64,000 bases of DNA from Candidatus Peregrinibacteria bacterium CG11_big_fil_rev_8_21_14_0_20_49_14 (GTDB lineage Bacteria > Patescibacteriota > Gracilibacteria > Peribacterales > Peribacteraceae), in contig PCVP01000028.1 in assembly GCA_002787035.1 (NCBI GenBank), forward strand, positions 1-64,000. The letters are read 5' to 3'. A model generated the notes under the pieces. It did no database searches, had not been told where the DNA came from, and saw nothing but the letters and a program-made list of their open reading frames with translations. The stretch's first letter is position 1. The number at the start of each line of letters is the position of its first letter. A program made the position numbers and the translations under genes. Below, in pieces: positions 15,286 through 23,849 of the stretch.

Positions 15286-15924
15286 ATGAAAAAAGTTTTG
15301 ATAACGGCAGGCATCGTCATTCTCGCGGGTGTGACGTGGTATCTCGGTTCGCCACTCTTTCTCAATGAGATTGTGGAAGAAGCATTCCCCTCGACTGAGA
15401 ATACGACGAAACAAAGCGACGAAGAAACATTGGAAATGATGCAAAATCTCACAGTACGGGAAGTGGATGCCATGCCGGAAGAAACACGAACGGACATGAA
15501 AAACACAATGGATGTACTGTCTAAAAAGATGCAAGACACGGTCATGCACGAGCAACTTCCGGAATCTTCTGCCGAAGAACCGCTTCAATTTTCACTCATC
15601 GCACAGGGATCCTTTGCAGATGCCGACAGCATTCACAAAGGATCGGGTACTGCGACGATTTACGCATTCCCGGATGCCTCCGAAATTCTCCGGTTCGAAA
15701 ACTTCTCCGTAACCAACGGTCCTGCCCTGCATGTGTTTCTTACAAAAAATACGGACGGAACAAAAGACGCAGAGGCTTATGACTTGGGAACTCTGAAAGG
15801 AAATAAGGGGAACCAAAACTACGACATACCTGCCGATATCGACATCGGTGAGTTTAAGAGCGTACTGATTTACTGCGTACCGTTTAAAGTGCCGTTCGCC
15901 GTGGCAACATTGCAACAATTGTAA
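15286..15924 (+). CDS. Membrane-anchored DM13-domain protein
   Basis: The 212-residue product starts MKKVLITAGIVILAGVTWYLG, an N-terminal membrane anchor. A helical acidic/Met-containing linker follows. The C-terminal 105 residues form a DM13 domain: GSFADADSIHKGSGTATIY, PALHVFLTKN, YDLGTLKGNKGNQNYDIP and VLIYCVPFKVPFAVATL, with the single conserved Cys. DM13 domains are proposed to carry out redox or electron-transfer chemistry outside the cell. The ATG at 15286 is chosen because upstream codons belong to the symporter remnant in another frame. It fits the redox/metal theme of this block. Confidence 0.85.
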   Translation: MKKVLITAGIVILAGVTWYLGSPLFLNEIVEEAFPSTENTTKQSDEETLEMMQNLTVREVDAMPEETRTDMKNTMDVLSKKMQDTVMHEQLPESSAEEPLQFSLIAQGSFADADSIHKGSGTATIYAFPDASEILRFENFSVTNGPALHVFLTKNTDGTKDAEAYDLGTLKGNKGNQNYDIPADIDIGEFKSVLIYCVPFKVPFAVATLQQL

Positions 15925-15927
15925 GAG

Positions 15928-16449
15928 TTATTTCTGCTTATACCTCTCCACGGATTCCAGAAGAATCTCTTTGGCGCGCTCTTTGCCGTGCCAGCCTTGC
16001 ACATCTGACTTCTTGCCTTCCAAGTGTTTGTACACCATGAAGAAATGAGCGATTTCGTTGAGAATAGGCTCCTGGATATCCGCGATATCGTGCACGGTTT
16101 CGAAACGAATATCGTGAACAGGCACACAGAGCACCTTGTCGTCCGCCTCTCCGTTATCGTTAAACTCCAGAAGTCCTATGGCTCGAACTTCTATCACCAT
16201 ACCCGGGTACGTGGGAAATGTAACGAGCACCAAGGCATCCAGAGGATCGCCGTCCGTAAAGAGGGTTTGTGGCACAAAACCGTAGTCTCCGGGGTAGTGA
16301 AGTGGCGAGAACAGCACTCTGTCGAGCTTAAACGCACCCAAATCCGAGTCGTATTCGTACTTATTTTGAGATCCTTTCGGAATCTCCACCACGACATTGA
16401 ATGTCTCCGGCAAATTCTTTCCCGATGAAAGATCGTCTTTGTAATTCAT
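15928..16449 (-). CDS. ppa: Inorganic pyrophosphatase
   Basis: The 173-residue soluble enzyme hydrolyses pyrophosphate to phosphate with Mg2+. It shows the family I signatures NVVVEIPKGSQNKYEYD, DYGFVPQTL and the catalytic DGDPLDALVL motif (D-x-D-P-x-D). Length and order match bacterial Ppa. It runs tail to tail with the DM13 gene, leaving only 3 nt. Confidence 0.97.
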   Translation of the reverse strand: MNYKDDLSSGKNLPETFNVVVEIPKGSQNKYEYDSDLGAFKLDRVLFSPLHYPGDYGFVPQTLFTDGDPLDALVLVTFPTYPGMVIEVRAIGLLEFNDNGEADDKVLCVPVHDIRFETVHDIADIQEPILNEIAHFFMVYKHLEGKKSDVQGWHGKERAKEILLESVERYKQK

Positions 16450-16491
16450 ACGACCGTATCGTAGGGAAGGAACCGTACAAAGGGAACGAAA

Positions 16492-16893
16492 TTACTCCGC
16501 TTCTTGGACTTGTATGGTTTTCTCGGACAACAGCCCCTCGTTACCCGAAACCTCGAAACGGTACTCCCCTGCGGGCCATCCTTTTGAATTACTGAGGAGA
16601 AACTTCGCCACCGGAAACTCCGGAGTAACCTCCGACTTGGTTTCGAAGATTTTGCGAGACTGCGGGACATACCACCAAGAACCCGAAAGTTTCATGGGTT
16701 CCGTAAGACCCTTGGTAAAGACGTGCGCATGAAATGTCGTATCTTTGGCACTAAAGACACTCTTTTCTTTGATGATTTCCTGACGCTCGTTCACGTCGGA
16801 CCCTATGAGAACTTGTGTGACTTCCGGCTTCTGTGGCTGCTCCACGCAAGCGGAAAGCAAGAGGACAAACATGAGAGGGTAGACACTGCGCAT
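16492..16893 (-). CDS. Small lipoprotein of unknown function
   Basis: The 133-residue protein starts MRSVYPLMFVLLLSACVEQ with lipobox LSAC. The mature part has Ig-like beta pattern (TFHAHVFTKGLTEPMKLSGSW, GWPAGEYRFEVSG) and resembles small extracellular domains that accompany envelope proteins. The frame can start at GTG 16899, but a TGGTAGAGT extended -10 element (complement of 16900-16907) lies only 6 nt from ATG 16893. This makes that ATG both start codon and probable transcript start. Confidence 0.78.
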   Translation of the reverse strand: MRSVYPLMFVLLLSACVEQPQKPEVTQVLIGSDVNERQEIIKEKSVFSAKDTTFHAHVFTKGLTEPMKLSGSWWYVPQSRKIFETKSEVTPEFPVAKFLLSNSKGWPAGEYRFEVSGNEGLLSEKTIQVQEAE

Positions 16894-16963
16894 GCGCACA
16901 CTCTACCAAAAAGCATATCCATGATGCTTGCAGACTGAGCTGACGCACTGCATTCTAGATGTC

Positions 16964-17680
16964 ATGACTATGCCTGTACTCGTATGCCTGCACGGATGGG
17001 GTGGCTCGGGAGAATCTTTCTCTGAGCTTCGCAAAGAACTTTCGAATAAGAACATTCGCATTCTCACACCGGATCTTCCGGGGTTCGGAAACGAGCCGGA
17101 GCCCGAGAGAGCATGGACCACAGACGACTACGTGCAGTGGACCGAAAACTACATCCGAAAGAATGTGGACGGTCCGTTCATACTGCTGGGGCACTCACAT
17201 GGCGGACGCATAAGCATCAAACTGGCTGCACGTCATTCGCTCCCTATTCAGCACCTCATTCTCTGTGCGGCTGCAGGCATACGACACCCGCGACACTTCA
17301 AACGCATTGTAGGTCTCACACTCGCAAAAAGCGGCAAGTTCTTCCTTTCCATACCAGGTCTCAGCAGTTTGCAACCGTTGGGCAAAAAGTTGCTGTACAA
17401 ACTCGTGCGCGTTCATGACTACGAAAAAGCATCCGATAGTATGCGACAGACGCTCATAGAAGTTTCAAGAGAAGACCTGCGCCCTCTGCTGCCGCTTATT
17501 ACGCAACCGACCGATATCTTCTGGGGAACGGCAGACGGCATGACTCCGTATTCGGATGCCAAAATAATGGACAGGGAAATTCCGCAAAGTGAGTTGCACG
17601 GATACGGCGGCACCCGTCATGCGGTCCATAAGGACCGAGCGGAAGAGATAGCGCACTTTATCGCTGACTTCCTGCTCTAG
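16964..17680 (+). CDS. Alpha/beta hydrolase
   Basis: About 238 residues with the classic fold: oxyanion strand VLVCLHGWGGSGESF, nucleophile elbow GHSHGG (Ser near residue 90), acid residue in FWGTADGMTP and His in GTRHAVH. It should hydrolyse an ester or related bond; the substrate is unknown. Start is ATG 16964 or 16970. The 3' end overlaps the kinase gene by 23 nt, tail to tail. Confidence 0.85.
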   Translation: MTMPVLVCLHGWGGSGESFSELRKELSNKNIRILTPDLPGFGNEPEPERAWTTDDYVQWTENYIRKNVDGPFILLGHSHGGRISIKLAARHSLPIQHLILCAAAGIRHPRHFKRIVGLTLAKSGKFFLSIPGLSSLQPLGKKLLYKLVRVHDYEKASDSMRQTLIEVSREDLRPLLPLITQPTDIFWGTADGMTPYSDAKIMDREIPQSELHGYGGTRHAVHKDRAEEIAHFIADFLL

Positions 17681-20351
17681 CAGGAGCGCCACGCTGATTC
17701 TGTGCGATTCCCAGCGCACGCTGCACTCCCCTTTTATGTGTTCGCAGAGTGTTTTGAGCCCACATTTCGGTGGGCATAGTGGATGTTGGCATGTATTTGA
17801 AGTTATCGACATTACTCAGTGGTTCCATACGGGCGGGAAAATCTGCGATTGCGCTTGCAGCCTTGTACCCCTCGGTCAGGGCATCTTGCACGGTCTCATG
17901 ACCATGAACCGTTGCCCCTTTTCCTTCTTGTGATGCAATGACCTGTTGTAGTGAAGAATAAATATGCACCTCCCCGCCTCTGCGCGTCAGTACTCCCACC
18001 CCCTGCACCACTGCGTACTGATTTCCTCCTATTTCATAGATCGCAGCATACGAACCGCTCACCTGTGTCTTGCGTTCCGTGCCATCCGCATTTTGCATTG
18101 CCGCCACGTTCTTCAGCTTCAGATCGTCGGGAAGCTGCTCCACCGAAACTCCGAGTAACTTGGCAAGATCCTCTTCGCTTAAATAACACAAACCAAACCT
18201 GCAATCGGGAGGTGAATTCTCCGCCTGCTCAGGTGCAGTGTGACCGGCAAACTGATAGATGTTCTCGCCGTCTATGGCCATACCGAGAAGATCAATTTTT
18301 GAAATGGCACCGCTTTCGTCGTGTTCTATGTCCAACAGTTCCGCAACTTCATTCGGTGCCACCTCCCGCAAAATGGAACGGAACTCGGGCTCGGTAATGC
18401 GTACGACATTCTGCTGACTGCCCGCATCCACCAACTCTGTGTTTCCTGAGCTCTGCTGCCTTTTGTTCCATGGCAATTTGGAAGCGATGGCCATGTATCC
18501 CGATGCCAGAAGAATAAGTGCGCCTGCCGCAGCCAATGTGCCGGTGACTGCAGGATTTTTTTTCAACCAACGCTGTAGTCTGACAGACGGTGTGAGCCTT
18601 ACGGGCCTTCCCCCTCGGCCGACAACATACACTTCGGGCATAGCAGGATCGTGTTCCATCGGCTCTTCTCCACCCAACTCCAATACTGAACGAGTGAAAC
18701 TGATGCCTTTTTGAGAGGACGGATCTTTCGCTGCTGTGACATCGCCGAAAGATTTCAGCTGCAGCGGCACGGGAAGCTTTCTTTCATGATGTGCTAGTGT
18801 GAGAAAATCTTTGTACTGCTCTGCCTGCTCATCCGTAACCCCCTCTAAGAATATGCGGTGAAATTCGGCAGCTGCCTCTGCCAATTCCGGGCGACGAGCC
18901 GGATTTTTATCCAGCATTCTCTGTATGAGAGATCTTGCTTTGCGGTTTCGAATAAGATCGAAATTGGGGTACCTGTTTTTCTGGTCCTCCAGCACCTGAA
19001 TAATTTTTTGCGTGTACTCAAACGGACGAATGCCAGTAAGCATCTGAAACGCCATGCAACCCAGCGCATACACATCTGTTTTTGTGGAAGTATTACGCTT
19101 TGAATCGTTGATATACTCGGGAGCCATGTAGTGAGGAGTTCCCATCACCTGCCCTGTCATAGTGAGACCGTCCCTTTCGCCTTCTCCCATGGATCGTACA
19201 AGACCAAAATCCAGAATCCACACTCTACCCTCTTCATCCACGGATACATTCTCAGGCTTCAGGTCTCTGTGCACCACGCCCACCGGACGCTTCTTAAAAT
19301 CCGCAGTTTCATCGGAGGCGGTAAGCTGACTTAAGCGAGCGTCGTCTGTGACCACTTCCGTCGCGCCTTTGGGATAGTGAATTTCGCTCATAGTCTGACA
19401 AATGGATGCGAGGGAGAGATGCATCCACTGTGACGGCCACAGGACGGGCTGGTTCTGCGCCTCATTCGCCAATGGTTCTTGTACTGCCTTTTGCTCTTGC
19501 TCCTGTACAACCTCGTCTTCCGCAACTCCAAGAGCGGGTAATGTTCCCACTATTTCTCTCTCGCTCTTCGGAACGAAATGTTTGGTACCGGCGTCATGCT
19601 GCAAGGCTGAATTGATAGACGTAAGCACCTCGCGAAAGTTCATACCGCGAATGTTGCGCATAATGAAATACGGCCGTCCGTTGGACATGCCATCCGCATA
19701 CACCTGCGGAGCACCGCCTCGTATGGCACCCAACGTCGTTCGCTCGGACCAAAATCGCTCAAATATCTTTTGATCCACACCCGTATCTATGAGCATTTTT
19801 ACGGCGTAACTCGGATGTCCGTACGGATCGTCTTCATCTTCCGGAATGAGATCTTCGGCCAGTGCGACATCCGCTACGTAACCGAATGCTCCGCTGCCGA
19901 TTGGAGTGAGCAGTCCGAATCGTTCATTCGGGGGATCTGAAAGAACAGACATATTCAATGTTGTTCCCCCCACGGAGCGCATGCCTCCATTCATCGCATG
20001 ACCTACCGTTCTTTCAACTTGCGCCCTGTTCCCATGTACGATTTTCTCGATTACAGGCAATGTCATGAGTCTGTTGACCACTTCGTTGATAACAGGATCT
20101 GTATCGTCACTATCGGATTCCCGTATTTCCAGGGATGAGAGCGCATCGTCTGCGCCCGGAACACCTTTAAATACGGCACGAAGCCTCTCCAGTGCGGCTT
20201 CACTTGTTTGCATGTGAGCCCGGGAAGCACTCGCGACTTTCTCCGTGGGGGTTTGCCTTTGAGAAGTAAGATATGTTTCAGCCATCTCGGCACCTGCAGG
20301 ATCCGCCGGATGAGCGTTTTGACTGGCCAGATCTTGCCCTTGTTCATTCAT
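17658..20351 (-). CDS. Transmembrane Ser/Thr protein kinase
   Basis: An 897-residue Hanks-type kinase. After a helical N-terminal region of about 145 residues come the Gly loop GSGAFGYV, the lysine strand SYAVKML, then the catalytic loop HRDLKPEN, magnesium motif DFG, activation-segment TPHYMAPEY and the late-lobe RRPELAEAA. A membrane helix follows near residue 630 (VTGTLAAAGALILLASGYMAI). The last 240 residues are outside the membrane and unlike PASTA repeats. A 60-residue insert of unknown role sits between the N-lobe and the catalytic loop. The frame can start at TTG 20372, but ATG 20351 fits a strong promoter. Confidence 0.92.
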   Translation of the reverse strand: MNEQGQDLASQNAHPADPAGAEMAETYLTSQRQTPTEKVASASRAHMQTSEAALERLRAVFKGVPGADDALSSLEIRESDSDDTDPVINEVVNRLMTLPVIEKIVHGNRAQVERTVGHAMNGGMRSVGGTTLNMSVLSDPPNERFGLLTPIGSGAFGYVADVALAEDLIPEDEDDPYGHPSYAVKMLIDTGVDQKIFERFWSERTTLGAIRGGAPQVYADGMSNGRPYFIMRNIRGMNFREVLTSINSALQHDAGTKHFVPKSEREIVGTLPALGVAEDEVVQEQEQKAVQEPLANEAQNQPVLWPSQWMHLSLASICQTMSEIHYPKGATEVVTDDARLSQLTASDETADFKKRPVGVVHRDLKPENVSVDEEGRVWILDFGLVRSMGEGERDGLTMTGQVMGTPHYMAPEYINDSKRNTSTKTDVYALGCMAFQMLTGIRPFEYTQKIIQVLEDQKNRYPNFDLIRNRKARSLIQRMLDKNPARRPELAEAAAEFHRIFLEGVTDEQAEQYKDFLTLAHHERKLPVPLQLKSFGDVTAAKDPSSQKGISFTRSVLELGGEEPMEHDPAMPEVYVVGRGGRPVRLTPSVRLQRWLKKNPAVTGTLAAAGALILLASGYMAIASKLPWNKRQQSSGNTELVDAGSQQNVVRITEPEFRSILREVAPNEVAELLDIEHDESGAISKIDLLGMAIDGENIYQFAGHTAPEQAENSPPDCRFGLCYLSEEDLAKLLGVSVEQLPDDLKLKNVAAMQNADGTERKTQVSGSYAAIYEIGGNQYAVVQGVGVLTRRGGEVHIYSSLQQVIASQEGKGATVHGHETVQDALTEGYKAASAIADFPARMEPLSNVDNFKYMPTSTMPTEMWAQNTLRTHKRGVQRALGIAQNQRGAPARAGSQR

Positions 20352-20390
20352 ATCTTGCTCTATTGTATGCAAATATAGTAAAATGCATAG

Positions 20391-20420
20391 ATAATATAAA
20401 ATATTTGACTATTTAGTCAA
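20391..20420 (-). promoter_or_regulatory. Promoter of the kinase gene with overlapping palindrome
   Basis: On the minus strand TTGACT (20415-20420) and TATTAT (20391-20396) are spaced 18 nt apart, close to a consensus sigma-70 promoter. The -35 box is one arm of a 16-bp palindrome TTGACTATTTAGTCAA (20405-20420), a plausible repressor or activator site. The start of transcription should be about 33 nt before ATG 20351. Confidence 0.75.
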
Positions 20421-20430
20421 ATTAGTCGCG

Positions 20431-20463
20431 AAAGAAAACAGGCTCACCGGTGAGGCGAGCCTG
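20431..20463 (-). terminator. Intrinsic terminator of the EF-hand-like surface protein gene
   Basis: On the minus strand CAGGCTC pairs with GAGCCTG around an inner CACCGGTG, followed by TTTTCTTT. It lies 24 nt after the stop codon at 20488. Confidence 0.8.
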
Positions 20464-20487
20464 AGCATTCCTATGGCTATATGTAAG

Positions 20488-20967
20488 TTATTCGCTGCAC
20501 GGATCATCCATCACTCCATCTCCGTCCATGTCGTCCCAACATGCATACGAACAAGGGTCGTCCATGTATCCGTCTCCGTCACAATCAAGCCCTGTTTCTA
20601 TGGCCGCACTGGAAGAGGAGTTATACTCATATATTCCGCCTGTATCTCCTCCTGCGTCTCCACCTGTATCACCGTTGATTTCCATGTTATTCATATCGGG
20701 CATCATGCTGGAAGATGAGCCGATGTCTCCGGCGTCCATACCACCGTCATCCATCTCGGGCATAGCACTGCTGAAACTGGTATCGAATGCATCATCTATA
20801 CCGTCCATATCGATATCCTGTGTCGTATAATCCATGGTTCCGGAATACATAAATTCCGCACGAATATTTGGCACAAGTAGTACCGGAATCATGAAGAATA
20901 CGGAAGCCGTAATGAACCCGGCAGCAAAACTGTGGGTATGGGTGTGGTATGTGTTTCGACTGATCAT
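20488..20967 (-). CDS. Secreted Asp-rich protein with EF-hand-like calcium loops
   Basis: A 159-residue protein with one N-terminal hydrophobic segment (GFITASVFFMIPVLLVPNI) that can be a signal or anchor. The rest contains calcium-loop-like motifs: DIDMDGIDDAFD, DCDGDGYMDDPC and DMDGDGVMDDPC. It also has Met/Ser/Asp/Gly-rich spacers (GSSSSMMPDMNN, GDTGGDAGGDTGG). The paired Cys around the last two loops resemble thrombospondin type 3 repeats. It probably binds Ca2+ at the cell surface. An S-layer-like protein at 34.4 kb carries the same loop type. Confidence 0.75.
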   Translation of the reverse strand: MISRNTYHTHTHSFAAGFITASVFFMIPVLLVPNIRAEFMYSGTMDYTTQDIDMDGIDDAFDTSFSSAMPEMDDGGMDAGDIGSSSSMMPDMNNMEINGDTGGDAGGDTGGIYEYNSSSSAAIETGLDCDGDGYMDDPCSYACWDDMDGDGVMDDPCSE

Positions 20968-21082
20968 AATAGTTTTTGTGAATAAATCACATCATTGTAG
21001 CAAATTTATGGATTTTTATCCAGTGTAAATATGCCTACGGAGCGTTTCTGTTGTTCGTCCCCTTTCGGTAGGATAGAGATCT

Positions 21083-22609
21083 GTGAATACGGCAGTACCA
21101 ATACTTCTTGCTCTCCTGGCATCGCTCTCCCCGCTACTCACGCTTACGTGGCTGTGGCAGATAAAGGAGTGGCGAATAGACAGGCTACGTGAACATCTGC
21201 GCAGCGAAGGCTGTTTCCGACAATTGCTTGGACCGGTGCGACCCGCAACGGTACTGACGCTGTTTGTCCTGGGCATACTTCTTCCTCATGTACGACAGTC
21301 GTGGCACTTACTGGCGCTGGCCGCTCTGGGAATACTCGGACTTGCTCAGTTCGCCACAAAGCGGCAACGCGTTCCCGTATGGACTCAGAAAGCAAAAGTG
21401 CTCTTCATGTGTGCTCTGACACTCACGTTGCTTATCGCGTATGTGTGGCAATATTCGCACCCCACCCTCCTCGTCGTTCTTCCACTGATACAGTCTTGGA
21501 TACTCGGTCTGTCATGGGTGATATTTCTGCCCGTAGACAGCCTTCTGAAAAACAGACGTATGCAACGAGCAAGTGCTCTGCGAGATACGTTTCAAGATCT
21601 CACCGTCATCGGTATTACCGGAAGTGCGGGAAAGACGACCCTGAAGGAATTGCTCGCATGCGTCCTTTCCTCCCGTGACGTTCTTACCACGCCTGCGTAC
21701 GTCAATTCTGAAATGGGAGTGGCAAACTGGATGCTCTCGCAACTCTCTCTGCGAAAAGAATCTCCACCCGAGTTGCTCATTGTGGAGATGGGCGCATACC
21801 GCAAAGGAGAAATAGCCAGACTCTGTGCCATAGCCAAACCGACCCTCGGAGCAATCACATTTATCGGAAAGCAGCACATGGCGCTGTTCGGTTCTCAGGA
21901 AACTCTCAGTGCGGCGAAGGCAGAACTGCTGGAATCACTCCCCGTGGAGGGGAAAGCATTTCTCAACGCCGATAACAACGCGTCTGTTGCCGTGGCAAAG
22001 AAAGCCGCATGCCCCGTGGTGCTGGTAGGCACGGGAGGACATGCGGACGTGGAAGCGTTCGATATCGAAGAGACTGCCAGTGGCATCGTGTTCCGAGAAG
22101 GCGATACCCGCTTCGCCGTACCGTTGCACGGCACGCACAATGTCACCAACGTTCTTCTGGCAATCGCAATTGCACGTGAACTCGGAATGAACAACAAGGA
22201 AATTGCGAGCGCACTCACACACTACGTTCCTCCAAGCCACACATTTTCGGTACGAACAGAGAAAGGAATTCAGATTCTTGATGATACACACAACGCCAGT
22301 CCTGCCAGCTTTAAAGCCGCTATGTCATGGGCACGCATGCAGCCTGCAACGCTGAAAGTTCTGCTGACATCGGGGCTGATAGAACTGGGTCAGGAACAAG
22401 ATCTCATTCACACCGAACTCGGTGAAGTAGCGACCAAAACGTTCGACCGTGTAATTTTTATGAACGCACGTAGCGGACGCTTCTTTGAAAAAGGATTCGG
22501 AAAACCCATTGAAATCTACAGTCCCACGCTGCCTCCGCTCACAGACAAGTCGCTTCTCGTCTGCATAGGACGAGTGCCGTCCGGAGCAATACACCATTTG
22601 CTATCATGA
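21083..22609 (+). CDS. murF: MurF-type UDP-MurNAc-tripeptide D-Ala-D-Ala ligase with N-terminal membrane region
   Basis: The 508-residue protein has about 150 N-terminal residues with four to five hydrophobic segments, then a Mur ligase: P-loop GITGSAGKTTLKE near residue 177, NSEMGVANWML, VEMGAYRKGEI, HGTHNVTNVLLAIA and DDTHNASPASFKAA (the MurF-type DxxxNANPxS region, with H in place of Y). It adds the D-Ala-D-Ala dipeptide in peptidoglycan precursor synthesis. The membrane region may place the enzyme next to MraY. Start is GTG 21083, preceded by GGATAGAGA. Its last bases overlap the next gene as ATGA. Confidence 0.87.
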   Translation: MNTAVPILLALLASLSPLLTLTWLWQIKEWRIDRLREHLRSEGCFRQLLGPVRPATVLTLFVLGILLPHVRQSWHLLALAALGILGLAQFATKRQRVPVWTQKAKVLFMCALTLTLLIAYVWQYSHPTLLVVLPLIQSWILGLSWVIFLPVDSLLKNRRMQRASALRDTFQDLTVIGITGSAGKTTLKELLACVLSSRDVLTTPAYVNSEMGVANWMLSQLSLRKESPPELLIVEMGAYRKGEIARLCAIAKPTLGAITFIGKQHMALFGSQETLSAAKAELLESLPVEGKAFLNADNNASVAVAKKAACPVVLVGTGGHADVEAFDIEETASGIVFREGDTRFAVPLHGTHNVTNVLLAIAIARELGMNNKEIASALTHYVPPSHTFSVRTEKGIQILDDTHNASPASFKAAMSWARMQPATLKVLLTSGLIELGQEQDLIHTELGEVATKTFDRVIFMNARSGRFFEKGFGKPIEIYSPTLPPLTDKSLLVCIGRVPSGAIHHLLS

Positions 22610-23844
22610 GTATTCGACCAATCCATCACACGTTCGGTCCGCATGTCTCACGAAAATATGCACTGCATGCAGATCGTCTGTTGCTCAGTCCGTGGACATG
22701 GAACAACACCAAGCACACCAATGAGCTTCGCAATGAACTGGAGAAACAGTTCAGTGCTTCCGCACATCTCTTCGGCTCGGGACGCGAAGCACTGCTTGCG
22801 TTGCTGCGGTCGCTTCGGTTCGAACAAGGATCTGAGATTATCATTCAGGGTTACACATGTGTGGCACTGCCCAATGCCATTCACACGGCAGGATACACTC
22901 CCGTATACGCAGATATAGATCTGCAGACTCTGAATATGGATCCCAATGCCATACAAGGGAGAATAAGTTCTCGTACCAGAGCAATCATTTGTCAGCATAC
23001 CTTCGGTATTCCCGCAGATACGGAGCGTCTCAGCCACCTGTGTGCTCAACACAACATCGTGCTCATAGAAGATTGTGCACACATGCTGCCGGATGCACAG
23101 GGTCCCGGCACTGTCGGCAAATACGGAGAATACGTACTGCTGAGCTTCGGAAGAGACAAAGCAATTTCCGGTGTTCTGGGCGGTGCCATACTCTCACGAA
23201 ACGATGGCACGAGTGCGCTTCTCAGGCAGGAAGAAAGCAATGCGCATACGCTTGCAATACACACTGTCTTCCGTGCGCTGCTGTACCCTGCGTTGTACCA
23301 CAAAGGTCGTATGACCTACGGATTGTTCGGCATAGGAAAAATACTGCTCTTCCTCGCAGGAAAGTTACGACTGCTTCTTCCTGTGCTGAGTGCGTCCGAG
23401 AAACAGGGAGATATGCCTCCTCATGTCCACAAAATGCCCCCTCCCTGCGCTGCTCTCGTGCGTGCCGAGCTGTCTCGCCTCGGAGAGATTAACGCGCACA
23501 GAAGAGCTTTGACGCAGTATTACGCTCGCTATGCGGACACACAGCGCTGGAAAATACTCCCGCATCTCACAAAGCTTCCTCTGCAGAAGTTCCCTCTGTT
23601 CGTCCAACATGCGGATGACATACGCGCGGCGCTGAAAAAATATAACATCTACTTAGACGACAGTTGGACCGGTGCGGTGGTGTGTCCTCGTACGGTACAT
23701 CAGGAATCAACGAACTATCTTTCGGGAAGCTGTCCGCACGCGGAACGAGTGGCCAGAGAGATCCTCACTCTTCCCACACACCCGACTATGACACAGAAAC
23801 AAGCGGACTCACTCCTTCATCACCTCACTTCCCTGCTAGCATAA
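22606..23844 (+). CDS. DegT/DnrJ/EryC1/StrS-type PLP aminotransferase
   Basis: A 412-residue PLP enzyme with SGREALLALLRSL (cofactor phosphate contact), IIQGYTCVALPNAI, IEDCAHMLPDA (Asp to the pyridine N) and SFGRDKAISGVLGGA, where Lys near residue 185 forms the Schiff base. The family makes amino sugars from keto sugars. Placed between MurF and a FemAB transferase with a 4-nt overlap to murF, it probably contributes to an envelope polymer or to wall peptide modification. The substrate is unknown. Confidence 0.85.
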   Translation: MSIRPIHHTFGPHVSRKYALHADRLLLSPWTWNNTKHTNELRNELEKQFSASAHLFGSGREALLALLRSLRFEQGSEIIIQGYTCVALPNAIHTAGYTPVYADIDLQTLNMDPNAIQGRISSRTRAIICQHTFGIPADTERLSHLCAQHNIVLIEDCAHMLPDAQGPGTVGKYGEYVLLSFGRDKAISGVLGGAILSRNDGTSALLRQEESNAHTLAIHTVFRALLYPALYHKGRMTYGLFGIGKILLFLAGKLRLLLPVLSASEKQGDMPPHVHKMPPPCAALVRAELSRLGEINAHRRALTQYYARYADTQRWKILPHLTKLPLQKFPLFVQHADDIRAALKKYNIYLDDSWTGAVVCPRTVHQESTNYLSGSCPHAERVAREILTLPTHPTMTQKQADSLLHHLTSLLA

Positions 23845-23849
23845 TTCCC

